NCBI RefSeq assembly: GCF_019703515.2
Contig: NC_059379.1
Coordinates: forward strand, 24,169,880 to 24,233,879
Direction of reading: 5' to 3'
Length of the DNA stretch: 64,000 nt
Source: Myxocyprinus asiaticus
Lineage: Eukaryota; Chordata; Actinopteri; Cypriniformes; Catostomidae
Shown here: piece after piece, positions 1 to 11,500 of the stretch
How the letters are laid out: each line of letters starts with the position of its first letter
Numbering within the stretch: position 1 is the stretch's first letter
The notes under the pieces: generated by a model
Database searches by the model: none
The model's input: only the letters and a program-made list of their open reading frames with translations
What the model was told of the DNA's origin: nothing
Program-made: the position numbers and the translations under genes

Positions 1-76
1 AATATGACAAATGTAAATAAATATGTATGTATGTATGTATGTATGTATGTGTATATATAATATATATATATATATA
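1..76. repeat. TATG/TA microsatellite
   Basis: A run of TATG tetranucleotides grades into TA dinucleotides that end directly at the left end of a Tc1-like element. The TA tract resumes after that element at 1528-1554, so the element sits inside a pre-existing TA microsatellite. Confidence 0.9.
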
Positions 77-78
77 TA

Positions 79-1522
79 ACTCGGCAAAAAAAGAAACGTC
101 CCTTTTTCAGGACACTTTATTTTAAAGATAATTTTGTAAAAATCCAAATAACTTTACAGATCTTTATTGTAAAGGGTTTAAACAAAGTTTCCCATGCTTG
201 TTCAATGAACCATTAACAATTAATGAACATGCACCTGTGGAACGGACGTTAAGACACTAACAGCTTACAGACGGTAGGCAATTAAGGTCACAGTTATAAA
301 AACTTAGCACACTAAAGAGACCTTTCTACTGACTCTGAAAAACACCAGAAGAAAGATGCCCAGGGTCCCTGCTCATCTGCGTGAACGTGCCTTAGGCATG
401 CTGCATGGAGGCATGAGGACTGCAGATGTGGCCAGGGCAATAAATTGCAATGTCAGTACTGTGAGACGCCTAAGACAGCGCTACAGGGAGACAGGAAGGA
501 CAGCTGACCGTCCTCGCAGTGGCAGACCATGTGTAACAACACCTGCACAGGATCGGTACATCTGAATATCACACCTGCAGGACAGGTACAGCATGGCAAA
601 AACAACTGCCCGAGTTACACCAGGAACGCACAATCCCTCCATCAGTGCTCAGACTGTCTGCAATAGGCTGAGAGAGGCTGGACTGAGGGCTTGTAGGCCT
701 GTTGTAAGGCAGGTCCTTACCAGACATCACAGGCAACAACGTCGCATATGGGCACAAACCCACCTTTGCTGGACCAGACTGTTTTGTATCACCAGGGGTG
801 ATGGTCGGACTCGTGTTTATCGTCGAAGGAATGAGCGTTACACCGAGTCCTGTACTCTGAAGTGGGATCGATTTGGAGGTGGAGGGTCCGTCATGGTCTG
901 GGGCGATGTGCCACAGCATCATCGAACCGAGCTTGTTGTCATTGCAGACAATCTCATTGCTGTGCATTACAGGGAAGACATCATCCTCCCTCATGTGGTA
1001 CCCTTCCTGCAGGCTCATCCTGACATGACCTTCCAGCATGACAATGCCACCAGCCATACTGCTCGTTCTGTGCATGATTTCCTGCAAGACAGGAATGTCA
1101 GTGTTCTGCCATGGCCAGCAAAGAGCCCGGATCTCAATCCTATTGAGCACGTCTGGGACCTGTTGGATCAGAGGGAAAAGGGTTAGGGCCATTCCCCCCA
1201 GACATGTCCAGGAAATTGCAAGTGCCTTGGTGGAAGAGTGGAGTAGCATCTCACAGCAAGAACTGGCAAATCTGGTACAGTCCATGAGGAGGAGATGCAC
1301 TGCAGTACTTAATGCAGCTGGTGGCCACACCAGATACTGACTGTTACTTTTGATTTTGAGGGACACCTTATTCCATTTCTTTTAGTCACATGTCTGTGAA
1401 ACTTGTTCAGTTTATGTCTTAGGTGTTGAATCTTTTTATGGTCATACAAATATTTACACATTACATTTGCTGAAAATAAAAGCAGTTGAAAGTGAGAGGA
1501 CATTACTTTTTTTTTTTTGCTG

Positions 1523-1526
<4 letters not shown>
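79..1526 (+). mobile_element. Tc1-like DNA transposon, degenerate
   Basis: The ends are short inverted repeats: left ACTCGGCAAAAAAA, right (reverse complement) ACTCAGCAAAAAAAA. Both are flanked by TA, the Tc1/mariner target. Length is about 1.45 kb, typical for a Tc1-like element. The interior carries a transposase relic on the + strand (356-1340). It lies in an intron or upstream part of tecpr1, before the first exon seen here. Confidence 0.85.
356..1340 (+). pseudogene. Tc1-like transposase relic
   Basis: The reading begins with a paired helix-turn-helix DNA-binding region (HLRERALGMLHGGMRTADVA, then RSGRP) at 356-562 and is cut by a stop at 563-565. It resumes in another frame from 593. 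The catalytic domain shows QHDNATSHTA (second Asp) and PDLNPIEHVW (third acidic residue). The stretch where the first catalytic Asp motif (usually TDES) should be appears deleted near 770-790. A frameshift near 1180 moves the C-terminus, ending in NAAGGHTRY, to a third frame. It is a dead copy. Family assignment is firm; exact break points are estimates. Confidence 0.85.
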
Positions 1527-1554
<28 letters not shown>

Positions 1555-1557
<3 letters not shown>

Positions 1558-2304
1558 CGATCAGCCACAACATTAAAACCACCTGCCTAATATTGTGTAG
1601 TTCCCCTCATGCTGCCAAAACAGCACCAACCCGTAGACTTTGTCAGTTTGAACTAGTCTGGACATTCTCCGTTGACCTCTCTCGTCAGCAAGGCATTTCT
1701 GTCCACAGAACTGCCGCTCACTGGATGTTTTTTTTGTTTTTGGCACCATTCTGAGTAAATTCTAGAGACTGTTGTGTGTGAAAATCCCAGGAGATTAACA
1801 GTTACAGAAATACTCAAACCAGCCCGTCTGGCACCAACAATCATCCATGTGATTATCTAATCAGCCAATCATGTGGCAGCAGTGCAGTGCATAAAATCAT
1901 GCAGATACGGATCAGGAGCTTCAGTTAATGTTCACAAATTTAATCTCAGTGATTTGGAGCGTGGCATGATTGTTGGTGCCAGACGGGCTGGTTTGAGTAT
2001 TTCTGTAACTGCTGATCTCCTGGGATTTTCACACACAACAGTCTCTAGAATTTACTCAGAATGGTGCCAAAAACAAAAAACATCCAGTGAGCGGCAGTTC
2101 TGTGGACAGAAATGCCTTGCTGACGAGAGAGGTCAACAGAGAATGACCAGACTGGTTCGAACTGACAAAGTCTATGGTAATTCAGATAACCGCTCTGTAC
2201 AATTGTGGTGAGAAGAATATCATGCGGGTTGGCACTGTTTTTGAGGCACGAGGGGGACCTACACAATATTAGGCAGGTGGTTTTAATGTTGTGGCTGATC
2301 GGTG
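1555..2304. mobile_element. Foldback Tc1-like element (two inverted transposase 5' ends)
   Basis: The ends are perfect inverted repeats starting CACCGATCAGCCACAAC, flanked by TA at 1553-1554 and 2305-2306. The two arms are long inverted copies of each other (about 1555-1843 and 1966-2304). Each carries the same transposase N-terminal stretch (MIVGARRAGLSISVT..LLGFSHTTVSRIYSEW), read on - from 1844 and on + from 1966. A spacer of ~120 bp separates them. The left arm lacks ~50 bp present in the right arm. No catalytic domain remains, so the element is non-autonomous. Confidence 0.85.
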
Positions 2305-2529
2305 TATACTGTGTGTGTGTGTGTGTATTTGTCATTTTTCAAGGCTAACCCTTAAACTTTCATATGGTTAAAGTGATCATATATTCTGTAAAAATGTATG
2401 ATTTTTTTTTTTCCTGCAGGAATCATCGCATTTCCATTTTGTCCATTTTAAGGCACTTATATTAGGATGGTTTTATTAGGATGGTATGTCTTTGAAGTTT
2501 GTGTGATTGTGATTTGTCTCTGTGTTCAG

Positions 2530-5500
2530 GTGTGGGGTATTGGTTATGAAGACCGGGCTGTATATTTCCGTCAGGGTGTGACTGCCAGTGAGTTAAGTGG
2601 GAAGGCTTGGAAGGTTGTGTCTGTGCCTAGAGATAGTGACCGTTCCCATTCCAGCGCCAGTGTGAGCAGTCTTCAGAGGTCAGTCACTGCCTTTAGCCTG
2701 GGTCTAAACTAGACCATCTTTAAACCCCTTTACACGTGGAATTAACATCTTTCGGGATCTAATCACAAGTGGACAGGGCTAAATACAGGTGTAAACAAGG
2801 TTCAAAACATTTTGTGATGTGATCACTCAAGCCACATTTGAAGGTTATTAAAATAAATGTGTAAATTAGTGGTCGACCGATATATTGCAGAGGCCGAAAA
2901 ATCATCCGATATTCTGACTTTTTTAATTATCGACCTATAGATTTTCCCGTTTGGCTGATTTGTTTCTTGAGGGTGCTGAGAATCACCTGCTTGCATGTGA
3001 AGTGACTGAGATGATGGCCCTGTCCCAATACCCACACTTGCGGCCTTGGCCACTTGAGTGTGCGTGCACGCGACAGGAAGTAAGTGTTCAAGACTGTCCC
3101 TTGTCTAAAACATGCCAAAGCTCAGTGCACTTAACCCACACTAAATCCACATTAGTGTGAATACCACTTCAGAGCCATCTTTCAGGCTAAGTGTATCCCA
3201 GAGTTCATCACGATCAGGAGCCAAACCCCGCCTACCCGAGCAATCGATGTATTTTCACCATGATGACGTCAAGGGAAGATTTTCAATGTAATTTACAGTT
3301 GTGCTCAAAAGTTTGCATACCCTGGCAGAAATTGTGAAATTTTGGCATTGATTTTGAAAATCATCTGATCATGCAGAAAAACCTGTCTTTTGCCTGCTCA
3401 CTCATGTTTTCTTTAAAAATGGTACATACATTACCAATTCTCTAAGGGTATGCAAACTTTTGAGCACGACTGTATTTATTATAATCAAATAGTGAAACAA
3501 GTGAAGCATATATTTATTTTAGTATAAATGAAAGTATTCAACATTAAATAACATGTTTGGTGTGACTTTATATCAGCACCATAATTACAAAATAATATTT
3601 ATGTGTATATTTATATACAGTTGTGCTCAAAAGTTTGCATACCCTTGGAAAATTGGTAATATATGTTCCATTTTTAAAGAAAACATGAGTGAGCAGGCAT
3701 AACACATTTCTTTTATTTCTTATGGGATTCATATTCAACTGTAGGTTATGACAGAATGTAAAGGCGTCTTTCTGGCAACTCGACCATGCAGCAAATTTAT
3801 GTTCAAGTATCGTCATATTGTGCTCCTTGAAACAACCACACCGTCTTTTTCCAGAGCAGCCTGTATTTCTCCTGAGGTTACTTGTGGGTTTTTCTTTGTA
3901 TCCCGAACAATTCTTCTGACAGTTGTGGCTGAAATCTTTCTTGGTCTACCTGACCTTGGCTTGGTATCAAGAGATCCCTGAATTTTCCACTTCTTAATAA
4001 GTGATTGAACAGTACTGACTGGCATTTTCAAGGCTTTGGATATCTTTTTATATCCTTTTCCATCTTTATATAGTTCCATTACCTTGTTACGCAGGTCTTT
4101 TAACAGTTCTTTTCAGTATCTAGCCTGCTCAGTGCATCCACGTGAGAGCTAACAAACTCATTGACTATTTATACACAGACACTAATTGCAATTTAAAAAG
4201 CCACAGGTGTGGGAAATTAAACTTTAATTGCCATTTAAACCTGTGTGTGTCACCTTGTGTGTCTGTAACAAGGCCAAACATTCAAGGGTATGTAAACTTT
4301 TGATCAGGGCCATTTGGGTGATTTCTGTTATCATTATGATTTAAAAAGGAGCCAAACAACTATGTGATAATAAACGGCTTCATATGATCACTATCCTTAA
4401 ATAAAAGACAGTTGTTTTTGTGCATGATCAGTCATATTTTCAAAATCAATGCCAAAATTTCACTATTTCTGCCAGGGTATGCAATCTTTTGAGCACAACT
4501 GTACCTCTTTGTTATCATTCTTACCCAGTAATCACCTTATTTTGTTTGTTCTTGCCTAATACTGCTGGTCATTTTGGTAGTTTATCAGCCAGTGTGGCAT
4601 ACAATATGCGGTCTAGTAAATGTTGTTTTAAAATAAAAATGTATCAACTTCTACCACGGTTTCTCTGTCATCTTTATGTATTTAAAATATACATTTTGAT
4701 GCTTTTTACTTGTTGTATGAAACCACATACTGATAAGTTGTGTAAAGCAGTCTTTGGTTGTCTTATATAAATGACAAGCCAAAGCATATCATTTAAATGG
4801 TTTGTATTAGTAGCTATTAATGGAACACACAAGTTTATAGAATAATATATTTTTTTAAATTAAGTTTTATACAGTGTATTGAGAAACAAATTAGAAAGAA
4901 ATTGCTAATATTTCATATTTTATAGCAGTTATGGATGACACAATTTTTTAAGACATTTTTTATGTGCAAAGTATTGAAAATCAAAATGAGTAAAAATAAT
5001 TACATTTTACAATTATTTTCACACAATAAAAACATTATAAAAAAATATTTACTTACATATTTTCTGCGGCACAATACACGTCCAACAACCAATACGAGTC
5101 TACGAGTGTCCCAACGTGCAATCAAAAGTCATACACACACACTCGCAGTCTTCACGTCTACTTCCACACTAGTGGCCAAACACCAGAAATACGTAAGACA
5201 AGTGGGTAAGTAGGCAAGATCAAAACCGAAAGTTGGGGTATTGGGACAGGGCCACTGTATGTAAACGACCAGTCATGGTTCGTTTTGTTGTTACATGCCA
5301 TCGTGTTACTACAATAATAGACTGGTGTGCAACACAGTCTCATTTAAATGGTCTGCAAATCGGAGCCACGACAGACACGTTTGAGCTCATAATGTTAAAG
5401 TGCTCACCTGTTTCATTCTCCCTCTCTCTCCTCAACAGTTCCCTGTAACTCTTGTCTAATGATAAAAAGGCAAATTTCAATAAAACTAATATCATATACC

Positions 5501-8500
5501 ATCTGCCAATATGCACATACTGAATCTCATTTAAACAGATGTAATAAACAAACCTCACAAAAATCCAGCATTTTCTTCCCGTCAAGTGCTCATCTAATAT
5601 CTTCCTCCTGAAGCATGTATTCTATCAGCTAGAATCAAAACTTCAGGATCAGGATCAAAAGTTCTTCTGATTCACAAATCATGATGGTCAGTGGTCACAA
5701 TCCAAGCAGGTTTCCCAGGCTGTTTAATCTGTCAGGAGATTGCTTCTGTTCGCTGGATCCGCACGAGCGCGTGAGTGCAACCAAAGTCTTTCTAGCAAGC
5801 CAGTCAGCTGTCGGCCATGTTTGGAACGCTCTCGGGAGGCTATTTCCAGTCATGCCAGTGCAGCTCCTATCTTCTTGAATGGGGAAAGACTGAAATCTCC
5901 AAAACTGTTGATCAAGATTACGATCAAAGAACATATTTCAAATCAGCTGTAAAATATGACTACACCGGTATTATACATGGTGCTTCTTTACCTCTGATTA
6001 TGATAAAAAAATGCAATTTTCCCAACTTTTATAGCTAATGCGCATGCACGTTCTCGAGTTGATTGACAGGCGATGTCTGTATCTAAAAGGTGATTGGCTC
6101 TTTACCTGTAAGGCGGGACTTCCTGTCTACATCCGTTCACCCTGTTTGCTGCAGTTGGGCATTCTAATGTCTCCCACTAATTTTAATTGAAGTGGCCCGT
6201 CTCTGGTACAACTTCAAGATAAAAGCGTTTCACATGTGCTATAAGTAAATGTCTTATTCACTGTGCACTGTATGTACAGTTGGTTTAATTCTGTATTTTT
6301 TTTAGTAAATGTGATTGCTAACGTGGACATGCCATCCATGGTTGCTGGAATACTGTGTGTACAGTTATTTCCTTCCTAATATATTAACAATTTCTTCATG
6401 TGCAAATAAATTACTAAAATTTGATGACTAAACAGAAATCAGAAAAAACTGCTATCTACTATTTGAAATATAATACAATTTTTTTTTAGATTCTTTTTTT
6501 ACAAAGTTTTGTGTGAAACTGAGTAAATATAGTGCTAAATAAGAGTTTACTCTTTCTTTTTTTAGCAATTTTATGTTTGTTATTTACTGTATTAAATTGT
6601 GTGATATATCGGCATTGTATCGGCCTATCGGCCACCCTGCTCTCTGGATATCGCATCGGCCATTAAAAAACCCATATCGGTCGACCACCGAGTGTAAATG
6701 CTAATATGTTTTGGTGACCACTTAGAATCGGAGTATCCAAGATAAATCTTAAAACCAGTTGCAAACAGGGCCTTTGTTGTATGAGGAAGATGGGTTGCAT
6801 TTAACATCATTCACCACCAGGTGGCATAATTCACAGGAGAAAGTGTTCTTGACTCTTACGTTTCACAGTGCTGGTTGTTTCTTTGGCGGTGAGGTGCATC
6901 TGCAATCCCAGGCTTCTGTGTTGAGTGATGTGGACCCTGAGACTGAAAGAGCTGTGGGAGAAGTTCTCCCCACTCCTGAGATGGGAGACACCCCTAAACC
7001 ACGCATCCCCAAAGTAACTAGTGACAGCTTCATCTCTGAGCTGGTGTCTGACCGTGAAGTCCTGATCAGCCAGCATGAGGTGCCTTCAACGGCAGCAGCT
7101 GGCCCATCTATCTCTGAGGAGGAGCACGCTGAAGGCGAGGTAGAGGACAGGGCTTCCCCAGCCCAGGTTCTGTCTCCCAGCCAATCAGGTGGGCTGGACC
7201 CTCAATGGAGCAATGTGGACCTGGAGGAGGCCCAGACTAACCTGGCTTCAGGACCTGGGGGAGACGCAGCTGATTCCTGCAGTCTGTCCTCTGTAGCCAC
7301 ATACAATTTGGCTCTGGAGGAGCCTTATGGGGCTGATGAGCATCCAAAATGGGCCTGGGTGAGCGGTGGAGGATGTGCGGTCGACTGCCACTCACAGCTT
7401 AACTGGTTCAACTCCTCTACATCTACAGGTCAGCCGGGCATTCATTTATAACTACACTTTTGTGGTGTAGAAGTGAATCAATACATAACATTATTGTCTT
7501 GATTTGTGTGTCATGTTCCAAATTTCTCTCCCTGGTCTCCACAGCCCTGAACTGCTCTATACAGGCTATGTCTCTTTCTATGACTCCAGCACAAACAGCA
7601 GCCTGGCGCAAACAGATATTTGAGCAGCTCAATGAGCGGTCCAAAAGAGAAATGGAGAATTTCATGCATTATGAGCAGGCCATTGAACAGGTAGTGGTTA
7701 AAAGCAGAACAATTCATATTCAAAATCTTATCTTTTCATCAATGCTAACCCATGAATTTTATTCTTTTGTGATTAAATTCAGACAGTCATTAATAAAGCA
7801 AAAGTAAGTGTCCACACAAATGCTCCAAGAGTTAGACTCATAGATGGAACAGTCCATTGTAACCAAGTAGAACTTTCAGTCACCCCTAGATAACGCCTAC
7901 CTTTAAAGACCTTTTTACTCCTTTCCTTTTCTCTAATGACCCCATGAAATCAAAATTTAGTTTTGTGGCTATTAGTCTATGCCTGTTTGCTTTAAAAGCC
8001 ATTGGATACTATTGCACTCCTAAAAACTTTTAGCAGAAATTCCAGTTTCAAATTTCCCAAAGATTTTGATGACTCATCTTGCACTACACAGCTCTCTAGA
8101 TTGTCAATGTACCTCCCACTAATACCACCTGCATTCAGCTAGCAAGTAGCAAATCATGGTTCATGGCTGTGATGTAACTAATGCCTATTGGCAGTTTAGA
8201 AAATGGGACACGCCCTTTGATTTGTCCCATCCAAGCTTCCTTTTTCAGTAGGAAATACATAAAAGCTGCACATTCAAGCACATTTTCATGTGGTCTTTAA
8301 AACTTTAAAAACACATATAAGTGGATATTTTGCCTGATTCCTGCCCTTCTCTCAGTCTGTGTGGGTGAAAAAGGGCACCATGCAGTGGTGGCGAGACTGG
8401 AAGCCACATAAGTGGGTGGATGTTCAGTTTGCACTGGAGCAGTTCTCAGGAGCAGAGGGCAGCAAGGATGGAATTCTGTTCATCTACTACACCTTTAATG

Positions 8501-11500
8501 ATGAGAAAAAGGTAATCTCAGAGACTAGACTCTAGAACCTATATATTGACCCCGTTTACACCTGATATTAAGATGCGTCTCGAGTGATCCGATCACATGT
8601 GTTCAGGTGAGACACATTGCTGTTTACACCTGGTACTCCCGTGACCACTTGTGATCGGATTTGGAGGGAAGGGACTCTGTTTCATGAAGACATATATCAA
8701 TCATTATGTCAGTTTGTTACTGCATGATAATAAACCGCAACAAAGTCAGAAGAGACTAAGAAAGCATGGAAAACAACGGGGTGCTATTTCTCCCAGATGC
8801 AGCTGGAATTTAATTTAAGTTCAAAAGCAACAAAAGATTACCTTTGTTAACCTGAGCTGCAGATGTTCGTGCTTCTTATTAAGTGTCCGTGCATGTTTAT
8901 TTCAGACACACTGAAGAAGATCCGTGAAGTTCTCATGCTTGTGTATACAGTGCATTCATAAAGTATTCAGACCCCTTCATTTTTTTACATTTTGTTATGT
9001 TGCAGCCTTATGCTAAAATGCTTTAAATTATTATTTTTTTCACATCAATCTACACCCTATACCTTATAATGACAAAGAAAAAAACTTTGCAAATGTATTA
9101 AAAAGAAAAACTGAAATATCACATTGACATAAATATACAGACCCTTTGCTATGACACATGAAATTTAGCTCAGGTGCAGCCCATTTCTCTGGATCATCTT
9201 TGAGATGTTTCTACACTTCGATTTGAGTCCACCTGTGGCAAATTCAATTGATTGGACATGCTTTGGAAAGGCACACACCTGTCTATATAAGGTCTCACAG
9301 CTGAAAATGCATATCAGAGCAAAAACCAAGCCATGAGGTCAAAGGAACTGCCTGCAGAGCTCAGAGGCAGAATTGTGTCAAGGCACAGATCTGGGGAAGG
9401 CTACAAAAAAATTTCGGCTGCATTGAAGGTTCCCAAGAGCACAGTTGCCTCCATAATTCTTAAATGGAAGAAGTTTAGAACAGCCAGGACACTTCCTAGA
9501 GCTGGCCGCCTGGTCAAATTGAGCAATCGGGGGAGAAGGCCCTTGGTAAGAGAGGTGACCAAGAACCCTGATTGTCAGTCTGGTTGAGCTCGAGAGATCA
9601 TGTGTAGAGATGGGAGAAACTTGCAGAAGGACAACCATCACTGCAACACTCCACTGATCTGGGCTTTATGGCAAAGTGGCCAGACGCCTCTCCTCAGTGC
9701 AAGACACATGAAAGCCCATTTGGAATTTGCAAAAAAGCACTTAAAGAACTCGCAGACTGTGAGAAACAAGATTCTCTGATCTGATGAAATTAAGATTGAA
9801 CTGTTTTTCCAAAAATTTCAAGCGTCATGTCTGGAGGAAACCAGACACTGCTCATCACCTGCGCAATACCATCCCAACGGTGAAGCAAAATACAGAAATA
9901 TCCTTAATGAAAGCCTGGTCCAGAGCACTCAGGACCTCAAACTGGGCCGAAGGTTCACCTTCCAACAGGACAATGACCCTAAGCACACAGCCAAGACAAT
10001 GCAAGAGTGGCTTAGGGCCGCTCGTAACCAGCAGTTTAAACTCGTTTTAGTGCAGCGGTTAATTGACAGCTAAGTAAAGGGATAATCTCCAGTCAGCAAC
10101 GGAACGGAGGGATCTTGTATCACCCTGTAGGGGTCATTTTGCAATAATGACCATCTGACTGTACATTATCCTGTTTATTATACAGCTACTTACAAAATAA
10201 ATAAATGGACATTCATTATCCTTGGATGAGCGGTCGTTATACAGAAATATTTGACCTCTGCATGGCGCGATTGACAGAGCGTGTAATAGTTTGGTTAATT
10301 TCACTCCTGTTTCACTGTCACTTGTATTCCTTTCTGCTCTCTCTCTGTCCAGTATATCCACATATTCATTAACGAAGTAACAATCCTGGTGCCAGTGCTG
10401 AATGACTCCAAAAACACATTTGCCATCTATACAGCAGAGAAAACTAAACAGAGGTGGCCCATCCGCCTGGCTGCGGCCACAGAGCTGGAGATGTACGATT
10501 GGGTGAGGAGAAAACATTAATCGTTTTGTACCCAACAATTTACACTGATTCTTGCATTTACCCTGTTGTTTGACTGACAGTTTCTTCATCCTATCAGCTA
10601 GCTCTGCTCAGTGTGTCCTGCTGTGACTCAAGAGGTATTCAGGGCCCTCCCTCCAAACAGGCTATATGGTCTGTTACCTGTAAAGGTGACATCTTTGTCA
10701 GCGAGCCCACAAAAGAACTAGAGGCATCTCCTTATCCTACTCCCTGTGATCAGATGTAAGAATTAGATTTGAATTGATTGATTTATATAAATGTACTATA
10801 ATGTATAAATATACTAAATGTATACATTTATAACTATAGTGGTCCCAAAAAGGATTTGGACACTTTTGGGTACTTGCTTTACACTTAAAAATGTCTGAAA
10901 TTCATTGCATTAGATGCAGAATAAAACATGGCATCTGCAAAATAATGATGCAAGACCTTTTCCCTGAACTAACTTTACTTTTCTTAGCCTTTTATTTATT
11001 TATTTATTTATTTTCAATTAGATGTAACCAACTGGTCCCAGTGTAATTTTAAGTGGATGCATAAAGTCATTTCTGCTCAAGTTCACACAGTTGTCTTAGA
11101 AAAGTAACCACAGGTGTTGCTCATCACATTGTGGACATGTTCCACTTTGTTTGACAACCACAAAGTGCTCAAATACTTGTTTTATCTTAAATTTATCTGG
11201 TTTTTTAATCATTTGGAACACACTTCTTTTTGTGAAATATTTTGCTTAAAGTGTGTTTGTGCTATATTTCTTAAAATAAATGCCATTGGTTTGAAATTTT
11301 GTTATACAAAGCAAAGTCATTCATACATTAAGTGTGGCATAAGTGTTCAAACACTCTTTATTCTTTACAGTAGTACTCATTGGGCAAATATGATTGCTCC
11401 CTGAAAATTGTACCAAAAGAAAAAAAAAAGTTGGTTTCTTGTTATTGTGGACAGGTTCTGGCGTCAAGTCGGTGGGCATTTACGTGTTATTGAGTCCAAC

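Larger units (their letters stand above)
3015..5254. mobile_element. Inverted-repeat element with TIR GGCCCTGTCCCAATAC
   Basis: GGCCCTGTCCCAATAC at 3016-3031 is repeated in inverse orientation at 5238-5253 (GTATTGGGACAGGGCC). Further inward both ends share imperfect similarity in the CACTTG and ACGTAAG-type segments. I could not find a clear target-site duplication. It is nested within the larger 2869-6688 element and is itself host to two Tc1-like insertions. Confidence 0.6.
2869..6688. mobile_element. Large hAT-like element with TIR TAGTGGTCGACCGATAT
   Basis: The left end TAGTGGTCGACCGATAT (from 2867) is mirrored at the right end, where the sequence reads ATATCGGTCGACCACCGA up to 6691. The flanks carry an 8-bp repeat GTGTAAAT at 2859-2866 and 6692-6699, consistent with a hAT target-site duplication. 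No transposase is recognisable. The interior holds at least one more inverted-repeat element (3015-5254) and two Tc1-like elements. It fills the intron between the first two tecpr1 exons seen here. The rest (5255-6688) has no recognised content. Confidence 0.7.
8356..10755 (+). other. tecpr1: tecpr1 PH-domain exons (three)
   Basis: Exons 8356-8511, 10353-10502 and 10598-10755 encode the PH domain. It opens with VWVKKGTMQWWRDWKPHKW, has a central beta-strand block (FINEVTILVPVLND), and a C-terminal helix (RLAAATELEMYDWLALLSV) with the conserved W. A Tc1-like fragment (8948-10022) fills most of the first intron of this group. Confidence 0.85.

Noticed and set aside
10826..11380. Possible Tc1-type MITE starting GTGGTCCCAAAAAGGATTTG
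   Set aside because: A convincing inverted right end and TA duplication could not be identified; left as undefined intron sequence.
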